DNA from: Nomia melanderi
Taxonomy: Eukaryota > Arthropoda > Insecta > Hymenoptera > Halictidae
Direction: 5' to 3'
Assembly: GCF_051020985.1 (NCBI RefSeq)
Contig: NC_134999.1
Coordinates: forward strand, 19,473,660 to 19,537,659
Length of the DNA: 64,000 bases
Within the stretch, counting starts at the first letter, position 1. Every line of letters starts with the position of its first letter. Of this stretch, positions 61,101-64,000 are shown one piece after another. The notes under the pieces were generated by a model that made no database searches, was not told the origin of the DNA, and saw nothing but the letters and a program-made list of their open reading frames with translations. The position numbers were made by a program, and so were the translations under genes.

Positions 61101-62682
61101 AATTACCTAAGTCAATATTCAGTTTTCTATTTTTGAGAAAGACACTCATTTCTATACGAACGTATTCTTCATTTAGTTTCGAATGTTTTCTTCCGGTACA
61201 ATTTTCCTCAAAGGTGATAATAGTCGGAAATACCGTTAAAATATCAGTGACCCGATATTAGATTCGCAGTTCTCAGATTGCAGAGCTCTCACATCGAGAA
61301 TGTTTACGTTGATTCCCGACTTCTCAAGAGATTCTACAGAAACTCGTTTTCTTGAAATTGTCCCGTTCCAGAAACTTCTATAATATTCACCGTGCCGGGA
61401 CTGTCTTCTTCTACGAGGGTGTCCCTCGCGGAACAGAATTAAAACAGAAGAATCTTCGCGGAACCATACGGGGAAATGGTTCTGAATGAGCTCCCCGCGT
61501 TGCCTGAACCGAGGATCCATCTCTCGTTTCTGCATTTGATTACTTTTGTCATTCCCGTCCCCCGAAAGTGCAATTCAGCTGTGTAATTGGAGCACGGTTT
61601 TCTTGGCGGCTTTGAATAGGACCTATACATTGCGCCCGACCGTTGTTTAAAGCACGACGCGGTAATTATTTGCCACAAATAAAGGGAAAAATTGAAAGTT
61701 CCATTGGGCGTAATTAAAGGTCCACTTTAGCCGTTCGTTCGGGGGACAATCGGGATCCACGGTAGATCGATAGGCATGGCTGTCTGCCGCGGATGAATAG
61801 AAACATCCGAGCCGAAACGTAGAGCCATTATTCCAAATAAATTTTATTTACATTTCACTATGAAGCTCTGCGAAACGTTATCTTTGCATTCGCGATTCTT
61901 CGGAAATAACTTCCAAAAGTGAATCTGAACCCTTTGCACTCCGTAGGCGCCTCTCAGTCGTAAATTGATTTGACACAGCAAAATTATAGAGTTTGACATT
62001 TGATATTAAACTTCGTACAATGCATCGACGTGTAAAATATTAAAATAAAACAGCCTCTTTCTTTAATTTATGCGCGATTTCTCGTTAAGTCAGTTTGAAA
62101 GAATATTTAATGAAAAACTTGTGGAGTGCAAAGGGTTAAATAAGATGTCTCGATAGAAACGGGAGCAAACTCGAGGAAATAAAAATTATTACGACTTTTC
62201 TGGGCCACGTGAATGATTTAACGTCTGGGCTTTTCATTATAAAATAGTTCCGATAGTTGAATATTGAGAAAGATCAAGAGTGAACACACATGCTCATCCT
62301 CCTCCCCTGCACGTTCGAGTGGACACTCCGCTTTTTTGTCTCCACCAGTGAACCTCTTTATGTCCAAAATCATTTCCAAGTGTACAGAACCTTCAGCATT
62401 ATTCTTTAGAATATAAATATACCTACAATGATGCTTTAAACGAAATTGAATCGAAAGAACAATCTTCTTCAAAACGATACTTTGACGTATCTGCAGGACA
62501 TAAAGAGGACTAGACCTTTCCCCGGATGACCCATTTCAACCTTTCCACATGCAAACAAGTCTTACTAACCGATGTCCCACCGATGCTTGCAGATCTTCTA
62601 CGACCTGGTTCGGCAAATCAACAAAAAGTCGCCAGAAAAGAAGATGAAGCAGAAAAAGAAATCGCTGTGCCTACTCCTGTAA
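58111..62682 (+). CDS. Rap1: Ras-related small GTPase Rap1
   Basis: Three coding exons: 58111-58293, 58986-59267 and 62593-62682, giving 184 residues, the standard Rap1 length. Rap1 is a membrane-bound GTP switch controlling integrin and cadherin adhesion and cell shape. Visible motifs are the P-loop GSGGVGKS (10-17), the effector loop YDPTIEDSY (32-40), DTAGT (57-61) with the Rap-specific Thr at the position of Ras Gln61, NKCD (116-119) and TSAK (146-149). The C-terminus is polybasic (KKMKQKKKS) and ends CLLL, a CaaX box predicting geranylgeranylation. The first intron splits codons 61 and 62, right at the catalytic Thr. NVID precedes the last intron where most Rap1 proteins have NVND or NVNE. 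The 5' UTR exon begins at 58015. The second coding intron (3.3 kb) is full of MITEs. Confidence 0.97.
58437..58863. mobile_element. TTAA MITE interrupted by a second MITE
   Basis: The outer element starts TCCTTTGCGGACGAA and ends TTCGTCTGCAAAGGG, flanked by TTAA (58433-58436 and 58864-58867). It is split at an internal TTAA by the element at 58505-58730. It lies in the first coding intron of Rap1. Confidence 0.75.
58505..58730. mobile_element. Nested TTAA MITE (intact)
   Basis: The inner element starts CCCTTTGAACTCTG and ends AGAGTGCTAAGGG, flanked by TTAA (58501-58504 and 58731-58734). It is the intact relative of 57590-57805 and must be younger than the element it interrupts. Confidence 0.8.
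60151..60365. mobile_element. TTAA MITE, family C, first copy
   Basis: Starts CCCCTTGCCGTAC after TTAA (60147-60150). It shares ACGAGTGAGAC, the ACCCACGGATCAAACAA block and the TTTCCACCTGAAGTAGAATG block with the next copy. The right end is diverged (GGCGTAC is present but no CAAGGGG), so its limit is approximate. Confidence 0.6.
60370..60908. mobile_element. TTAA MITE, family C, second copy, with insertion
   Basis: Starts CTCCTTGATGTAC after TTAA (60366-60369) and ends GTACGCCAAGGGG before TTAA (60909-60912). It is split at an internal TTAA by the element 60427-60727. The two halves join collinearly to match the first copy. Confidence 0.7.
60427..60727. mobile_element. Nested TTAA MITE, family D
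   Basis: Starts CCCTCTGTAGGACC and ends GGCCCACAGAGGG, flanked by TTAA (60423-60426 and 60728-60731). It is 301 bp, non-coding, and inserted into a family C element. Confidence 0.72.
61930..62135. mobile_element. TTAA MITE, family A, copy 5
   Basis: Starts CCCTTTGCACTCCG and ends GGAGTGCAAAGGG. The right flank is TTAA (62136-62139) and the left flank is TGAA, one mutation from TTAA. It lies in the last intron of Rap1. Confidence 0.78.
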
Positions 62683-63189
62683 AGTAGAGGACGGTAGCAC
62701 GGAAGCCCATACTCTCCTGCGCGGATCAGAAAAGAAAGGGAAAAACGGATAGGAAACGGGGCAAGCGAAGAAGAACCGGATATACCAGTGGTGTTGGAGG
62801 ACAACGACAAAGGATTTAACCGCCGACTATTGGGCAAACACGCTAGTGCGACGAGAGGCGAGAAGGGCTGGCTGGGCGGGTGGGTTTGCTAGGTGGGAGG
62901 GGGCTGAACGGAATCATAAGTAAATAGAGGCAAGAGGACACGGCGCGTGTGGAGCTGTGGTACACGGGGAGGTACCGCATAGTCGTAGAACACCCAGAGG
63001 AAAAGGTGACGATGACGCAACGACGTGGGAGAGACAGTACGGGGTAGCAAGGTGGAGGAACAGCGAGGAAAAACTAATAATATTGTATATACGTTGGTCC
63101 CGGGGTGGCTCGTGTGCACGCGCAAACACAGGCGCACAAAGAATTTTAGTGTTTACGAGACCCCGTGGCGTCGGTTATCAATGTAGGCG

Positions 63190-63204
63190 TTTTTTGCATT
63201 AAAC

Positions 63205-63254
<50 letters not shown>

Positions 63255-63388
63255 AGAAGATGAAGAAGGAGGTGATGGAGGAGGAGGAGGAGGAGGTGGA
63301 GGAGGAGGAGAAGATGAAGAGGATGAAGAGGAGGAAGAGGAGGAGGTGGAGAAGGAGAAGAAGAAGAAGGAGGAAGAAGAAAAATATA
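63190..63388. repeat. (GAT)n array plus long GA-rich purine tract
   Basis: About twelve GAT units (63218-63253) are followed by about 130 bp of almost pure A/G sequence made of GGA, GAA and GAT triplets. This lies in the probable 3' UTR of Rap1. Confidence 0.9.
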
Positions 63389-63404
63389 ATTAATTAATGA
63401 TAGT

Positions 63405-63445
63405 ATATATATAAATATATATATATATAAATATATAAATATATT
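63405..63445. repeat. (TA)n microsatellite
   Basis: Interrupted TA dinucleotide run of about 40 bp. Confidence 0.9.
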
Positions 63446-63569
63446 TAGGAGAAAAGGATGGAAAAAGCAAAAAGAAAATGTTTGGACGTGCGCGTGCGCA
63501 GGCCACCAGCCCCCATGCATCGCCCGCCGCGCACCTCTCTCTTATATATAATATAATAATTATACATAG

Positions 63570-63630
63570 ACGGTACACACACACACACGATGATTATTAT
63601 TACTATTATTATTATTATTAATTATTATCA
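63570..63630. repeat. (AC)n and (ATT)n microsatellites
   Basis: A short AC dinucleotide run (to about 63587) is followed by an interrupted ATT triplet run (about 63590-63630). Confidence 0.85.
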
Positions 63631-64000
63631 AAGCATCAAAATATTCATAAGTTATATCAACCGTTTGTTTCTCGAACAATATATGTTTTTTCTATATCTC
63701 TCCGTATTAAAGCAAATAATAAAAAATCTCTCAGTGAATGTTAACAAAAAACAAAAAAAATTCAACAAAATAATGAACGAAAAAGCCCAGGCTGGTGGTT
63801 GTCCTCCTTGCTTCTACACCATACGTCCCTCCGTTCCCATATGTCTAGAACCTTCGGGTAGACTGATTGGTTTAAATCGGTAGCGGGATTATCCGTGCGT
63901 CGGTTTGTATCCTTCTGAAAAGGATTCGAGACAGCCTATCTGCAAATAATCCTTTTTTGAAATTCCTTTTATTGTTTAATATCAATCTCAAAGAATTCCA

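Larger units (their letters stand above)
62683..64000 (+). other. Rap1: Probable Rap1 3' UTR and downstream sequence
   Basis: Sequence after the Rap1 stop codon to the window edge. It has no supported gene and is dominated after 63190 by simple repeats. Open frames on both strands (for example the Ser/His/Leu-rich minus-strand one near 63.2-63.5 kb) follow the repeats. No decisive poly(A) signal could be assigned. Confidence 0.4.

Noticed and set aside
63146..63584. Minus-strand Leu/His/Ser-rich and Ile/Tyr-rich open frames
   Set aside because: They follow GAT, GGA and TA simple repeats in a probable 3' UTR.

Overview
This is a stretch of insect nuclear genome. Every gene is split by short GT-AG introns, intergenic spacers are compact, and the proteins are animal ones: huntingtin, a pickpocket-type DEG/ENaC channel, a THAP protein, beta-1,4-galactosyltransferase 7 and Rap1. 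CpG-rich introns and many small TTAA-flanked elements suggest a hymenopteran, perhaps a bee. That is an inference and no species is claimed. I found no tRNA, rRNA, CRISPR or prokaryotic feature.

Layout. 222-3055 (+): single-pass membrane GH31 glycosidase-like protein (MYORG family) that appears to lack the catalytic acid/base. 3604-5465 (-): unrecognised 430-residue protein with a CxxC zinc-ribbon-like N-terminus. 6270-8542 (+): complete ppk-type sodium channel subunit. 8825-18828 (-): complete huntingtin gene with no polyglutamine. 18829-20743: divergent upstream region with a small TA-flanked MITE and a possible 5' UTR exon. 20744-23437 (+): intronless THAP protein with a coiled coil and a P-element-transposase-like helical motif, followed by a 3' UTR carrying repeated PUF-type motifs. 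23925-25250 (-): B4GALT7. 25251-26960: spacer with a diverged duplication of the B4GALT7 leader and a MITE. 27-62.7 kb (+): Rap1. Its three coding exons lie at 58.1, 59.0 and 62.6 kb, and a spliced non-coding first exon near 27 kb is inferred, which would give a first intron of about 30.5 kb. 62683-64000: probable Rap1 3' UTR, rich in microsatellites.

The first six genes are packed in alternating or convergent pairs (MYORG-like/unknown, ppk/HTT and THAP/B4GALT7 converge). The last 37 kb is one sparse locus whose intron holds CpG-dense unique sequence, TAAT-rich patches, microsatellites and at least two families of piggyBac-like TTAA MITEs, some nested in each other. The genes are unrelated housekeeping and developmental genes, so no shared pathway is implied. 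Exon limits were placed by hand from splice sites, frame continuity and remembered homologues. Codon phases were summed and close for all seven genes.
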